A DNA stretch of 64,000 nucleotides from Agrocybe praecox (lineage: Eukaryota; Basidiomycota; Agaricomycetes; Agaricales; Agrocybaceae). The notes beneath the pieces were generated by a model. That model saw only the letters and a list, made by a program, of their open reading frames with translations. It made no database searches and had not been told where the DNA came from. Below are positions 11,390 through 23,047 of the stretch, in pieces (within the stretch, counting starts at the first letter, position 1; every line of letters begins with the position of its first letter). Both the position numbers and the translations under genes were made by a program. The stretch lies in the NCBI GenBank assembly GCA_964017145.1, contig OZ024841.1, forward strand, positions 2,666,001 to 2,730,000. The letters run 5' to 3'.

Positions 11390-12500
11390 TTAAACCTTGT
11401 TCTTCGGGTCAGCCTTGCCCCAAATAACCCGATGAACCGCCCCCAAGTCCAAGCACCTCCCATCCCGCAAACACGTATCCAGTATGATAAACTTTCATAT
11501 GCTTCCTCACCCTCGGCGGGCCTCAACAACGGGGCGATGAAGAAAGAAACATTTGTTGCACCAAAAAATGCAGCAGCCCTGACTTGCGAGGGACGATATG
11601 GGCTAACAGCGAGCATCGTGCCAATGTGAATAGGGTGCGGGTAGGGTACTTGTTCCTGTGGACTTGGAGGACCTTCGTTGACGTTGAGACTCGAGCCAGC
11701 GGGAGCGGCTCATTACAATGAGTTTGATGGATATGCTAGATGGGAGAAGCGCGGGGGAAAGTATAAATATATAGGTATTTCTTCTTTCCGGGTGAACTAT
11801 TGACATATGGAGACGACGATGACGATAGTACAGCCGTTCGTGATATCAATTGTCGCATTCGTGTTTATGTTTAGGGTAATAGTGATTTGGGGAGAGGCAG
11901 GCGAGAGCAAGCGGCAGGCGCAAAGAGAAATGTGAGGGTGTCCTCCAAGTTGATATACCAACATGAGCGTCGGCGTCTGTATTCAATATTTACATAGTAG
12001 CCTGAGGGTCGCTGAGCGGTGTGAAAATAAGGGGAATGGAAGGAGAGATGGCAAAGACGTTGAAGGTAACGACATTGTCGAGGGTGAATCCCAGATCCCA
12101 ACGAAGAGGAAGGGAAGCACAGAGGTTAAACGAGGATGGAGGGGAGGTCGTCTATATCTTCGTGAATGCGGATGATATGAGTTGTATAGCATGAGGGTGG
12201 TCCCCCTTAACCTCCTTTACTCACGCAACCCAATCAAACGCCCAACCCAAACACCCGCAGCAATTCTCGAAGACTTCCTGTAATTTCTTCTGTCTTCGCG
12301 CCTATCCGTGCAAACGTATCGATTTCATATCAAATGCAGGAAATGATAGAGATTTACCAGCAGGATAATCTAAATTCTCTGACAGTTACAACACAGTGAC
12401 AACTACGATTGCCATGCGGACGGAGCATTGGGGCTCGTCAGTTTGGAGAGCGCGTAGTTGACGTTCGAAAGGCCGATGTGGGACCAGATGACCTGCTTAA
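11390..12500 (-). pseudogene. Amino-acid permease 3' remnant, unit B
   Basis: This is the best copy for identifying the family. Near 12,410-12,495 the minus strand reads VIWSHIGLSNVNYALS, the LAT/methionine-permease motif normally followed by EV.NP.RT. Near 11,390-11,560 it reads IAPLLRPAEGEEAYESLSYW and then IGLFGARL, matching the end of that transporter. Between these the frame is broken many times and the other helices cannot be read. Such permeases import methionine or related amino acids across the plasma membrane; this copy cannot. Relatives at 21.2-22.3 and 39.6-40.7 kb have the same layout. Confidence 0.6.
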
Positions 12501-13096
12501 GTGGAGATTGTCAACAAATTTCTTGAAGTAACAAAGGAGAACGGTGCAAAGGAGGAAAGGGAGTAAAGGATGTGGAACGGAAACGGCAACTCACATTACA
12601 TGGTACTTGTTGGTCACTAAGCGCGTGGATAATCTTGGAAGTGTATGTAAATAATATGGTGAGATATAGTTCTGCCTCAAAGAGTACATATGTGCATAGC
12701 TAGATTAATGAGGGAGAATTGAATGTCGGGGGAAGAAGCGAGATTAATCCGTGAACGCAAATCACCTAACAAATATAGAAAAATTGCACAGCCGATGTCG
12801 TGCCGTCTCCTGTCGGAGCTTCGTGTTCTAAATTTACCAATATCGACTCCTTCGTCAACTAACTGGGGCTGGCTTTTCCTATCAACACATTCTCTTTTAT
12901 TCATGGCTGTTGTACGCATGCTCTAGTTGTACTCCTCCACTATTAAATGGCAGTGCAGAGATTCCATATGTTATGGGTACTCAAATATACACTACACAGC
13001 GCCTCATAACAATGCTGTGTCAACGAACAGTTTTGAGACGCTTTGGCAGTGAAAATACAGACACATGCTGCATAGGCAATGCATGGCTTGAATGTA
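12500..13096. other. NLR upstream region, duplicated
   Basis: No gene found. Two sister stretches exist: 22,430-22,930 ahead of the second NLR, and 40,900-41,095, which ends before any NLR. The block ATTGCACAGCCGATGTCGTG near 12,783 is shared by all three. It is the likely location of the NLR promoter and upstream control sequence. Confidence 0.55.
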
Positions 13097-13105
13097 TATA
13101 TAGGG
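13097..13105 (+). promoter_or_regulatory. TATA-like box ahead of NLR 1
   Basis: TATATATAG lies about 120 bp before the chosen start codon and is followed by GGTTTCGAAGGTTTGCAT, a block that is also conserved before the second NLR. In the second copy the box reads TATATCTAG. Function is inferred from sequence and position only. Confidence 0.45.
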
Positions 13106-13220
13106 TTTCGAAGGTTTGCATGGCGGTTGCTGCATCACTTTCCTTGCTTTCCCTCATCAGCTAGCATCCGGGATCTCATTTGTTGCTTTCTCTCGAATAT
13201 CGACTTCAATCGCAGTAGGG

Positions 13221-15710
13221 ATGGGCAAAAAACGGCGTGTTACCAACAATAATTCTGTTATATCTGGCCACAAGGTTATCGTGACCGGCGGTACATTCCA
13301 ACAACATGTGGCGGGTGACGGACGAAAATGTGAGCATTAAAGATTCAAGGTACATGCTACTACAGAGATCTAACTATCCGCAGCGCCATTCGACATCCTG
13401 AGGGAGGCTATAGCGCCAAATGCTTTGCACGATTCGAATACCGAGTTTGACCGCCCAAAATGCCATCCGAATACCCGTGTTGCTGTCCTGGAGAAAATCA
13501 TGAACTGGGCCCAACGTTGCGACAGGGAAACTTGGGACAAATACGTCATGTGGCTGACCGGCGCTGCAGGAGCGGGAAAATCAGCCATCACAAAGTCATT
13601 TATCGAAGAGTGTCTTCTCAACGAGCTAGTCCTCGCGACTTTCATTTTCTGGAGATCCGATTCAACGAGGAACCACGCAGGCGCGTTCGTTGCAACGATT
13701 GCGTACCAGATATATCAAGCAATCCCTGCCACTCAAAACGATATACTCTCCGTGATTGATGCGGACCCCTTCATTTTCACGAAAGGATTGGAACATCAGT
13801 TCACACAGCTGGTGATCAACCCGCTTTATAATGTCTGCTATTCAGGAGTTTCATCGCTTTGGGGCTTCTGGCGGGTCATCGTCATAGACGGTCTCGACGA
13901 ATGTGATGACCGGGTTATGCAGGCCAGGATTCTAAGAATGATATCAAACCCAATTCGAAAATCTGGGCTACCCATTCTCTTCCTCATAGCCAGTCGTCCT
14001 GAACATGCAATCAACCTCGAATTTAGGTCGAACGAAATGGACGGGATGTTTTCACGACTTTACCTTGACGACACATTCCATCCCGACGATGACATTCGCA
14101 CATTTCTCAAAGACGGTTTTGAGCAAATCAAAGCGAACCATCCATTTAAATCTGTAATCCCTGCTTCTTGGCCATCCGTCAGAATTCTAGAAGATATCGT
14201 CAGAAAATCGTCCGGGCAATTCATTTATGCAGCAACGGTACTTCGTTATTGCCAATCCATCAGGCATCGCCCTGATCACCGCCTTGATGTGGTGAATAAC
14301 CTACGACCGGCGGCGAAAGATGACCTACCCTTTGCGCAGCTGGATGCGCTGTATACAATGATCCTCAACTCTGCCGCAGACACAGAGCGTGTCCGATATA
14401 TGCTGAGTATCATTTCACATCGCGTATGCGAGTACATTGATTTCGACATATCTTCATTTATGTCATTGGAACCGGGGGAGCTCGAGATTTTGGTCTGTGA
14501 TCTAGGCGCCATTGTCTCTATCAAGAAGGTCTCCTCTGGGTATTTGGACAGGGACGTGGAGGATGTGGAAATTCTACACACTTCACTTCATGACTTCCTT
14601 CTCGACCCTGTGAGGTCCGGAGACCATTTCCTTGACATTGATACCTACAGACCAGAGCATATTGCAAATATAATTCAATATGGGATTAAAGGTAAGAGTG
14701 ATCCCAGAAATTGTTGAACATCTCAAAATAAATTCACCTAGATCCCATGACCTATAATATTTTATTCTTTGAGGACTTCATTACAAAGGAATTTCCGCTA
14801 TGCCAGAGCTCAACTTCGCTAATCAATATTGCCGACAAGTTTTTATTTCTCGACCTTATATTGAGAGAAATAGAATCCTACAAGATGGGCTACTCTATGG
14901 ACGTCCGAAAATTTGTATTTTGGTTCTGGCTTCCATTCTGTGCACGCATGGTAAGGAAAATTCTTCATTTTGTATTAATATCCTTAAATTTCCATGTAGG
15001 CCTCTTTGGATGAGCGCTGGGCTGTAATAGAGAAAAAGCATCAAGAATGTGTGGAACAGTTATTTTTGTCTCAGCTGCCTCACTATTACAAGGAAAACCA
15101 GGGGATCCTGCTCTTATGCGTCGCATGTCACCTGGGGAATAATGTGTTTGTACCAATTGTTGTACCAATTGTTCCCGGCGACGTCGACCAATTTCCCGTC
15201 GAGTTCAAAGAACATTATGATACACTTTATCTTTGGGAATCCTTGGCGCTCGAAGTCGGAAAGGCTCAACACTTCCAGCATTTTCGGCACTTTCTACAGC
15301 ACCCAGGCCGATCACGCAGCTACGCTATAAGTCCTTCTGACTACGCACGGGCAGCCTTATATTGTTTGAAGTTTGAACCATTTTTTGCGTCCACGGACAA
15401 CTCGGAAGATAGTGTGTTGGACGCACTGACCTTGGACAATGGCCAATGGACATTAAACGGCTCCACCTCAGACAATGATACCATATTGAACTTTCTGCTT
15501 CTCGGCTATATAGTCTTCCTCCTTCCTCGAGCTGGGTTTTCTGAAGAGCTAATTCAAAAGTGTGAAAAGGAACGGATTCAACCTGACGAACTACTTAGTA
15601 GCCAATTTCCCAGGCGCGGAGCTCTCGTACGCCAAGAGATGATGAATTACTTGGGCCGAGTTCGATCGCGGCAGGGCGTCGACAGAACCCTGATTGTGAA
15701 CAAGTTTTAA
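13221..15710 (+). CDS. NACHT-domain NLR-type NTPase, copy 1
   Basis: Four exons (13221-13329, 13384-14691, 14742-14950, 15000-15710) join in frame to 778 codons. Exon 1 is a short N-terminal leader with NNNSVISG and a GGT motif, a pattern common ahead of fungal NACHT domains. Then come FDRPKCHPNTRVAVL, Walker A GAAGAGKSAI (residues about 96-105) and Walker B VIVIDGLDEC (about 201-210). The block LHTSLHDFLLDP closes the NACHT/winged region. The last 240 residues have no ankyrin, WD40 or TPR repeats I can see. Fungal NLRs of this type are thought to act in non-self recognition and regulated cell death; that role is inferred. The start at 13,221 is chosen because the paralogue has ATG at the same place; an in-frame ATG also exists at 13,116. 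The C-terminus is 13 codons longer than in copy 2 because the stop is lost at a duplication edge. Confidence 0.88.
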
Positions 15711-15786
15711 AGTCGTGCGCTTTGAAAGCCAAAGTTTCGCCGGCTGCCAGAAGCGTCAGAACACCGACGAGGGACCAGGACCGCAT
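15679..15786 (-). pseudogene. Glucosidase II alpha (GH31), signal peptide and first residues only
   Basis: Reading from 15,786 on the minus strand, a signal peptide (MRSWSLVGVLTLLAAGETLA) is followed by FKAHDFKTCSQSGFCRR. The DFKTCSQSGFC motif is the conserved N-terminus of the alpha subunit of endoplasmic-reticulum glucosidase II, which trims glucose from N-glycans. Only 36 codons remain. The fragment ends at about 15,679, within two bases of the point where NLR copy 1 stops matching copy 2. So the duplicated NLR unit was joined into, or lost part of, a glucosidase II gene. The NLR reading frame runs about 30 bases into its antisense. Sequence above 15,786 may be the old promoter. Confidence 0.7.
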
Positions 15787-16297
15787 TTTCGATTGCGCCC
15801 CTTTGAATAGTCCTCAATCTAGTTGGGAGAAATTAAATGCAGGGATATAAGTGGTTCCTTGTGTGTGGTCGAATTACACGAGGATGCACTGGGAATAATT
15901 GTCGTCATGTGACCTATTACCTAGGGGTCAGTAACTTCATCTGAAACGTTTCGACGCCTTGTAAATCTTCAATTCCCAACCCAGCTTTCTATGCAAACTG
16001 CTTTCTCTTTGACGCATGGCGTTAGGCTCTTTGGAACAGTTAGAATGGCGGCGACTAAATTCTACAACGCATATAATATTTCTCACTCGGTATCCTCAAC
16101 CAAACTCAACCGGAGCGCTTATAACAGGACAAATCTTGTGACTGCAAATACATACCGCATGCGGTTTGATACTCCCAAGAGCTCATAAGACGGTGCTACT
16201 GGACTTAGAACTCCACAAATACGCATGTGAACCATGAAAACGACTTCACTCAAACCCTCGTCACCTTCACACTGGGTTATCAGTGATTGTGATAAGT
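15787..16297. other. Intergenic stretch between glucosidase II fragment and MFS pseudogene
   Basis: Probably holds the former glucosidase II promoter (minus strand) and the MFS promoter (plus strand). No conserved element could be named. Confidence 0.35.
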
Positions 16298-18600
16298 ATG
16301 GAAGCCAAAAAGACGACAGTTCAAGAGCGGCAAGTCAAGCTGGATGGCAGTGGTCTTCCATTGATCCCACAGCCAACAGATTCACCAATAGATCCATTGA
16401 ATTATCCTAATGTTCGTCTTATCATAACAGTTGATCTGGGCTAACCTTTATTTCAGTGGTTAAAATACGCCATTCTTCTCCAAGTCTCGTTTTTGGCATT
16501 TCTAGCTACTTTGAACGTCGCGATCATCAACCCAGCCGTGGTTCCACTGGCCAATGAGTTCAAGATTGCGCATGTAACGGCAACGTATCAGACTACAGTG
16601 GCCATCGGTACCAGCGCTTTGGGGCCTTTGCTGTTCACTCCGTTTGCCAATGTGTACGGTCGAAGGTCTGTTTACCTCCTTTCTACTTTAATTGGATTTG
16701 TGTCTGCAATTGGATCCGCCAAAGCCTCATAATTTGGGACTCTCATCATTGCTCGAGCTATAAATGGCTTTGGTCCTTCAGCAGCACTCGCTTTAGGTGC
16801 AGGAACGGTGGTGGACGCGTTCTATTCTCATCAAAGAGGCAAAGCCATGGGATTATTCACGTTGATGCTCACCAATGGCGCTCATTTGGCCCCTATTGTA
16901 AATATATACTAATGACGCGAATCTTTCGTTCTGATTTTCTTTCGTTAGGTTGGCGGATATGTCGCTCGTGACCGAGGTTGGCGATGGTGTTTCTGGGTTG
17001 GTGCTATCTTGAATGGGGTGATGTTCACCGTTGCTTTGCTGTTCATGCCAGAGACCATCTTCGACAGGCCAAATCAATCTACGGACGACGAAATTCTTAC
17101 TCGAATGTACAATGTTGACGATGAAAAGACTGACGCTTCTCTTTCTGGGAACAATTACACAACGCCCTCGATGTCATTGAAGACATATATGCGTCGCCTC
17201 TGTCTCTGGGATCTCGATAAACCTTCGACGCGTCAGTTAAAGGCTACAGATTTTGTGGTTAAACCTCTCAGTATGTTGAAGTATCCTTCTGTGGCTTTCC
17301 CGGCACTATATTAGTGAGATTTATGCTGTGTCTTTTTATGGGGAACTTACCGCTTCGCCTTGTTAGTGCTGTTACATATGGCTTCGCTTCAATCGAACCT
17401 GCTTTAACGTTGGCAACTCTATTCACTGAGATTTATCATTTTGATACTGTGCGAAATGGGTGTGTATTTTTCTTCATTATCAAGCAACATTCACTCATAA
17501 GTAGCCGTCCTCCCACAACAGACTAGCAAATGGTGTCAGCCTTTTGGTGGGAGCGTAAGTTGATTTCTTTCAAGTTCTTACATTTTCCCCGCGGCCTTAA
17601 AAGATTACAAATATTAGGTCACTAGGTGAATTATGCTCCGGGCCAGTAACGGATGCGATGATGATGCGCGCTCGCCGTCAGGCCCTCCAAACAGGCGAAG
17701 CAGCTCCATCGGAGGTCCGACTTCAGGGTATTTGGACTGGGGCGGTGACAGTTCCTGTTGGATTGATTATGTGGGGTTCACTCACGCCTGCCATTAATCT
17801 TATGAGCTGACTACAAATACAGCTGCAAGTTACTGTCTCATTTATTTTTGTCGGTCACGTTTACTGAGCCCAACAATGTAGATGGTGTAACTATACATTT
17901 CGCGACTACCTTCATTGCTCCATGTATTGGAATGGGTATGTTATTATTTCTACCCGAGAAATCTTTGGCAAAGAGCTTACAAACGTTGGTGGTCAGCTGT
18001 TGCTTGCTTCGGGAGTAAAACATACCTTCTCTCACTTGCGTATGACCCTTGAGGTCCTTTCTGACATTAATCTCTTGGTAGTACAGATCGTAACGTCTGT
18101 TTGTTACACCTACAGCTGCAGCGATTGTTATCGCTCTCGGAGTAATGATGTTAGTCGATGTTTCAAGTACGTTGTGGGAGAGATGTAGTGTATGCACATT
18201 GAATATTCTGCTGAAGGATACTAATTTTCGTAGCTTCTTGTGTCAAGCTTTCGGTCTTACACTAGGATTTTACTCGTGAGTTCTGGACTTTCCAATATAG
18301 TCCCATCGCCATTAATCTAAAACCGGTCTGGACGAAAGCATCCCGTTCGGCGAGAAGGTGTTGTAGCGGTTATATCATCCACCTAGAACTTCTGTAAACT
18401 AACGACATTTCTCTCAAGATCGGATTCCAATGGTCTTTCACAGTGTTTGCAGCCATATGGTTAGTTTCAAATGTTTGCTACGCATTAAGTACTCCTTCTT
18501 AACACGTTCCACCAGCATTCTAGCTTTCCTTCCCATCGTCACTCTCATGTACCTTGGAGAGAAATGGAGGATCCAGCTTGGCGAACCAGAGAATTACTAA
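16298..18600 (+). pseudogene. MFS drug:H+ antiporter-type transporter with in-frame stop
   Basis: About ten or more exons with 50-60 bp introns can be traced from an ATG at 16,298 (MEAKKTTVQERQ) to a TAA at 18,598. Blocks are LATLNVAIINPAVVPLANEF (helix 1), PFANVYGRRSVYLLSTLIG (the MFS signature after helix 2), ARAINGFGPSAALALGAGTV, GGYVARDRGWRWCFWVGAIL, TYGFASIEPALTLATLF, GELCSGPVTDAMMMRARRQA, then IPFGEKV, GFQWSFTVFAA and PIVTLMYLGEKWR at the end. This is the layout of fungal polyamine/drug exporters of the DHA1 class. A TAA at 16,730-16,732 breaks exon 2 just before FGTLIIARAI, probably a C-to-T change from a glutamine codon. Exon joins around 17,770-17,870 are unclear. Apart from that stop the gene is well preserved, so its loss looks recent, or the stop is a sequencing error. 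Confidence 0.8.
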
Positions 18601-19182
18601 AGCTCTCCGTATTACTACATGTTTTCTCACTTTCCGTAACCATCGGTGGGTGTCGAAATTTGAACACCAATGCTGAGTGCCACATTGTATTAAAGTATGT
18701 AACGATAGCAATATGTCTCTCAAGAAAAGATCCCAAATTTAGGGAAATTTGGGGTTAGTGCCAAGCCATCTGTAATAATTTATTTTGGGCTATACTAATA
18801 CCAAAAGAGATGTCCCGTATTTTGTCGTCAAACATCAAATTCGCTTAGATATTTGTCCAGACTTTTGTTACCTTCGAACTTTCTGGAGTAAGCTGGAGTG
18901 AACAAAATGTTTCGAAGGTCATCGACGGGGATCCAGGAAATAGTTAAAAGGAGGGCAAAATCGTCCACGGACTTCCACCATCGAGTATTCTCGTTACCTG
19001 AGTGAGCATTTCATCTCTTACAGCATTCATTCATAAACTGACAATTCGCTCATAATAGCCATCCCTGGTAATTTCTGAAGCTTCAAGGAACGTTTGACGT
19101 TACGAGAGGTACATACATACATACCAACAAATTGTTCCGCCGTATGACCAAGTAGGTTAACATCAAGGCTCTAGAAATTACA
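18601..19182. other. Intergenic stretch before the secreted protein gene
   Basis: No gene seen. Contains the likely promoter of the small secreted protein gene; a CATACATACATACC run lies about 60 bp before its ATG. Confidence 0.4.
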
Positions 19183-19353
19183 ATGAAGGCCGTCATTGCA
19201 AGCATCGTTTTTGTCGCCTCGCTCTTCACTAGTGCCTACGCTGTGCCTCAAGGTGTTTGCGCTGCCGTTTGCATTCCTGAAAAGCCCTCTTGCCCAGCTG
19301 GACAGTCCCCCACTGGGTCCGACGGATGCTGGGGATGCTGCCAACCTATCTAA
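19183..19353 (+). CDS. Small cysteine-rich secreted protein, 56 aa
   Basis: A single-exon frame of 56 codons. Residues 1-20 form a clear signal peptide (MKAVIASIVFVASLFTSAYA) with a likely cut after A-Y-A. The mature part has 36 residues with six cysteines in the order C-x3-C-x6-C-x11-C-x2-CC and a CWGCCQPI end. This fits a small disulfide-bonded secreted or cell-wall protein, possibly effector- or antimicrobial-like, but no function can be assigned from sequence. AATAAA at 19,411 is a plausible 3'-end signal. It is one of the few undamaged genes in a region of broken ones. No intron is needed. It is not a shadow of another gene, since nothing else is coded here. Confidence 0.75.
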   Translation: MKAVIASIVFVASLFTSAYAVPQGVCAAVCIPEKPSCPAGQSPTGSDGCWGCCQPI

Positions 19354-19389
19354 ACCCTAAACATCCAAAAAATGATCCCCTTAACAATG

Positions 19390-19800
19390 CGGCGTGATAC
19401 GCGGACGTAGAATAAAGGGTACTCTGTAGTGACTATATTGTATCAGAGAAATAAAAGAAATGTTCGATGATTCATTCGATGTGTGTTAGCATTCTGATAC
19501 TGTTTGGCCAAATGACCTAGAATTGGTAACTTTCAAGTAGTGTCGGTCACTCTAAACAAGACGGTGTGGATGGAAATTGGAATCCTCCCATCCAAAGACA
19601 CGACTTACAAACGTTATTCCTTCCGACTTCCAGCGAGGGGCCATGTGACACGTATTACCGTTGATTGATCCTCCACTAATGATGACTTTGGATGAGGAGA
19701 AAAAAGGCCTGCTTGATGTTCCCTGTGACATTGTAGAGGCTGCGTTGCCAGAGCTGAAATTTTTTAGAGGAATAATCAAGGGACAATCGATAAGTAATGT
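19390..19800. other. 3' flank of secreted protein gene and unassigned minus-strand frame
   Basis: A minus-strand frame (19,552-19,815) lies where the GH38 gene would continue, but its translation does not match the expected GH38 sequence. It could be an unrelated remnant. Confidence 0.3.
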
Positions 19801-19844
19801 GAGTAAGGACGGCAAGTCATGGGGTACGATAAACTTACATTTCA

Positions 19845-20868
19845 GGAATTCGTGGCGTTGGTGCTAGTCGACCACGGCTTCGAAATTGAACAGAAACCTT
19901 GAATTCGGTTTGATAGTAGCTGCAGAGGGGTCAAATATTTAAAACGAGTAGTAAGTTCAAAAAAAGACCTTAACTCACCAGTGGTGGCATCAAGAGATAT
20001 CTAAGGATAAATAACAAACATCAGCAGGTATTCGACGAGTGTCCCAAATACCATTCAACTTACGGTCACAGAAATGGTGCTCTGATCATATTTGACTTCA
20101 GCACGAACGCCTGCGCGCAGTGGGCCCTGAGAAAAGACGGAAATATTTGAAATGCAAGAGGTTAAGCGGTTTCCAAATGGCGTATTTCGACATCTAATAA
20201 ACATCATTTCAATTCCATCTCGTCGAGTAAAACGAGTCAATTCTTACCCCAGGCATCCCAGTAGTTGGGACGATCTTGGAAAATAACAAGACCTCCCGTC
20301 TTTCCTTCAGTAATAAGCTCACGACTAGAATTTCGTCAGTATAAAGAAATAGGCAAGTAATATTTGGTAACGTACTTGAGCTTAACATCAACCAAGCTGT
20401 GAATCCGGCCATTAGAAATTGTGAGCTGGACATTAGTATTGCGAAGAACAAAGTTGTCTGGTCCATTGTTGTCTACTATGCACAAGAATGTTGAGCCATG
20501 ATGATGATACTGATACAATGAGATAATTTCTAAATACCTGAAACGGGCTTGAGGTGGGCGTGGAGAGCATTGGATGGGTGCTTGAGTTCTTGGGGATCCA
20601 GCTCCATTGGCGTCTTTACCATCGTCTGATGGCTGCATAATTTGAGACTAGCGCCAGCCTTTGCCAATGGGATCTTGATGATGTCCCAACGAGGGAAAAA
20701 TGTGATGTTGTATGCCACGATCTTACTGGATCCTGCAATTGATTTCGATCGGGTTGACGGGGTAAGAGGAACCAAGCCTGGGAAAAGAACAGAGAAAGCC
20801 TCTTCGAGGAGCGCTTCACCGTCTTTATTGACCTCCTCGTAAAGAACTTCTGCGTCGTCGTACGCCAT
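19845..20868 (-). pseudogene. GH38 alpha-mannosidase remnant, copy 2
   Basis: Minus-strand exons follow the C-terminal half of vacuolar alpha-mannosidase: KDGEALLEEAFSVLFPG, SSKIVAYNITFFPRWDIIKI, NALHAHLKPVSG, NFVLRNTNVQLTISNGRIHS, ELITEGKTGGLVIFQDRPNY, DVEIRHLET, PLRAGVRAEVKYDQSTISVT and NSRFLFNFEAVVD, then HQRHEFLK. Introns of about 50-65 bp separate them. The frame is broken by an internal deletion near 20,630 (the GYAIMHC block of copy 1 is gone), a one-base shift near 20,165, and a TAG at 19,864-19,866 replacing the tryptophan of VDWHQRHEF. The N-terminal catalytic domain is absent upstream of 20,868. It opens the second duplicated NLR unit. Confidence 0.82.
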
Positions 20869-21189
20869 ACTTCTAGGTAAGATTGTGAGTACGAATCACC
20901 AAACGATTTAGAACAGCTGCCTTACATAGCCGATCCAGGTAGGACTGGACATTGAGAGACTCATGAGTCGACATTCTCTGGAAATAGTAATAAATAAATA
21001 ACCATCATGGACTAAGCATCACCAAGAATATTAGATACACAAAAAAAGCTACGAAATTAGGACTACGAACAAGTGCTAGTGCTCATATGTCTAGTCGGCC
21101 GTCGTAGAAAAAGAAAGGAAAACAGGGTGGTATCATTCCTTCAAAAAATGACGACAATATGGATCATGGATGGATGGTGGCCGGTGCTG

Positions 21190-22260
21190 GTGAAGGGTGG
21201 ACCTAATTAAACCTCATTCCTCGGGCCAGCCTTGCCCCAAAGAACCTGATGAATCGCCCAAAGCCCAAATACCTCCCATCCCGCAACCGCATGTCCAGTA
21301 TGAACTTTCATATGCTTCCCCACCCTCGGTGGGCCTCAACAGCGGGGCGACAAAGGAAAATACATTTGTTGAGCCAAAAAATACCGCGGCCCTGAGGCTC
21401 GCGAGGAACGATAAGGGCTAACCGAGAGCATCGTACCAATGTGAATAGGGTGCGGGTAGGGTACTTGTTCCTGTGGACTCGGAGGACCTTCGTTGACGTC
21501 GAGACTCGAGCCTGCGGGAGTTTGATGGATATGGTAGATGGGAGAAGCGAGAGGAAAAGTATGTAGGCATTTCTTCTTCTTTCCGGGTGGATTATTGACG
21601 TATGGAGACGACAATAAGGACGACGACGACAATAGCGCCGCCGTTCGTGATATCAATTGTCGCGTTCGTGTTTGTGTTTAGGGTGATAGTTATTTGTCGA
21701 GAGGCAGGCGCAAAGAGAATCGTGAGGGTGTCATCCAAGTTGATATACCAACATGAGCGTCGGCGTCTGTATGGAATGTTCACGTAGTAGCCTGAGGGTT
21801 GCTGAGTAGTGGAAAAACAAGGGGAATGGAAGGAGAGATGGCAAAGACGTTGAAGGTAACGACATTGTTGAGGATGAATCCCAGATCCCAACGAAGAGGA
21901 GGTCGTCTATATCTTCGTGAATGCGAATGATATGCCTTGTATAGCGTGAGGGTGGTTCCCCTTAACCTCCTTTGCTCACGCAACCCAATCAAACGCCCAA
22001 CCCCAACCACCCGCAGCAAAACTCAGACTTGCTGTAATTTCTTCTGTCTGTACGCCTATCTGTGCAAAACGTATCGATTTCAATTCAAACGCAAGAAATG
22101 ATAAAGATTTACCAGCAAGATAATAGAAATTCGCTAACAGCTACAATACATTGACAACTACGATGGCCATGCGGACGGGGCATTGGGGCTCGTCACTTTG
22201 GAGAGCGCGTAGTTGACGTTCGAAAGGCCGATGTGGGACCAGATGACCTGTCCAAGTGGA
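21190..22260 (-). pseudogene. Amino-acid permease 3' remnant, unit C
   Basis: Same layout as unit B. The 5' motif near 22,166-22,250 again gives SHIGLSNVNYALS on the minus strand, and the 3' block (21,300-21,500) aligns base by base with 11,460-11,680 but is out of frame. Decay is of similar extent to unit B, with different small indels. Confidence 0.55.
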
Positions 22261-23047
22261 GATTGTCAGCAAATCTCTTGAAGTAATACAGAGAACGGTA
22301 CAAAGGAGGAAAGGGAGTGAAGGAAGTGGAACGGAAACGGCAAACACCAACTCACATTACAGTACTTGTTGGTCACTAAGCGCGTGGATAATCTTGGAAG
22401 TGTGTGTAAATCGAACGCCAGTATGGTGAGATATAGCGTAGCTAGATTAAGGAGGAGAATTGATTGTCAGTGGAAAAAGCAAAAGTGATGCGTGAACCAA
22501 AAACAAACTACCTAACAACCAAATATAGAAACATTGCATAGCCGATGTCGTGCCGTCTTTTGTCGGAGTCAAATCGCTGGTGTTTGATTGTTTAAAGTTT
22601 AAACGTCTACTACTGGGACTAGGATAACGTCTGATACCGTAAATCTACTCCTCTCACAACGAATCTCTACTTACATCTGGATAGAACAATTGGTCATACT
22701 AGTAACCCATTCTCTTTTATTCATGGCTGTGGTATGCATGCTGGTATGCATGCTCTGGCTGTATCCTCCGTTATTGAATGGCAGCTCAGAGATTCCATAT
22801 ATTATGGGTACCCAAATATACAGCACAGCGCCTTATAAAAAGGCTGTGTCAATGACCAGCTTGGAGGCGTTGGCAGTGAAGATATTTATAACTACGTCCT
22901 GCATGGCCAATGCATGACTTGTACATATATCTAGGGTTTCGAAGGTTTGCATAGCGGTTGCTGCGTCACTTTCCTTGCTTTCCCTCATCAGCTAGCATCT
23001 GTGATCTGATTTGTTACTTTCTCTCGAATATCGACTTCGCAGTAGGG
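22261..23047. other. Upstream region of NLR 2
   Basis: No gene found. Partly matches 12,500-13,220. A block around 22,570-22,690 has no partner there, so the upstream regions differ by an insertion or deletion. The conserved GGTTTCGAAGGTTTGCAT follows the TATA-like TATATCTAG near 22,926. Confidence 0.45.

Larger units (their letters stand above)
10935..15678. repeat. Segmental duplication unit 1 (permease remnant plus NLR)
   Basis: Shares order and sequence with unit 2 (about 20,600-25,500): GH38 fragment, permease remnant, about 500 bp of NLR upstream sequence, and NLR. Part of the left end (10,940-11,090) instead matches 39,124-39,280 of unit 3. The right-hand edge is sharp: homology to unit 2 ends at about 15,677, just after GCAGGGC. 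Confidence 0.8.
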
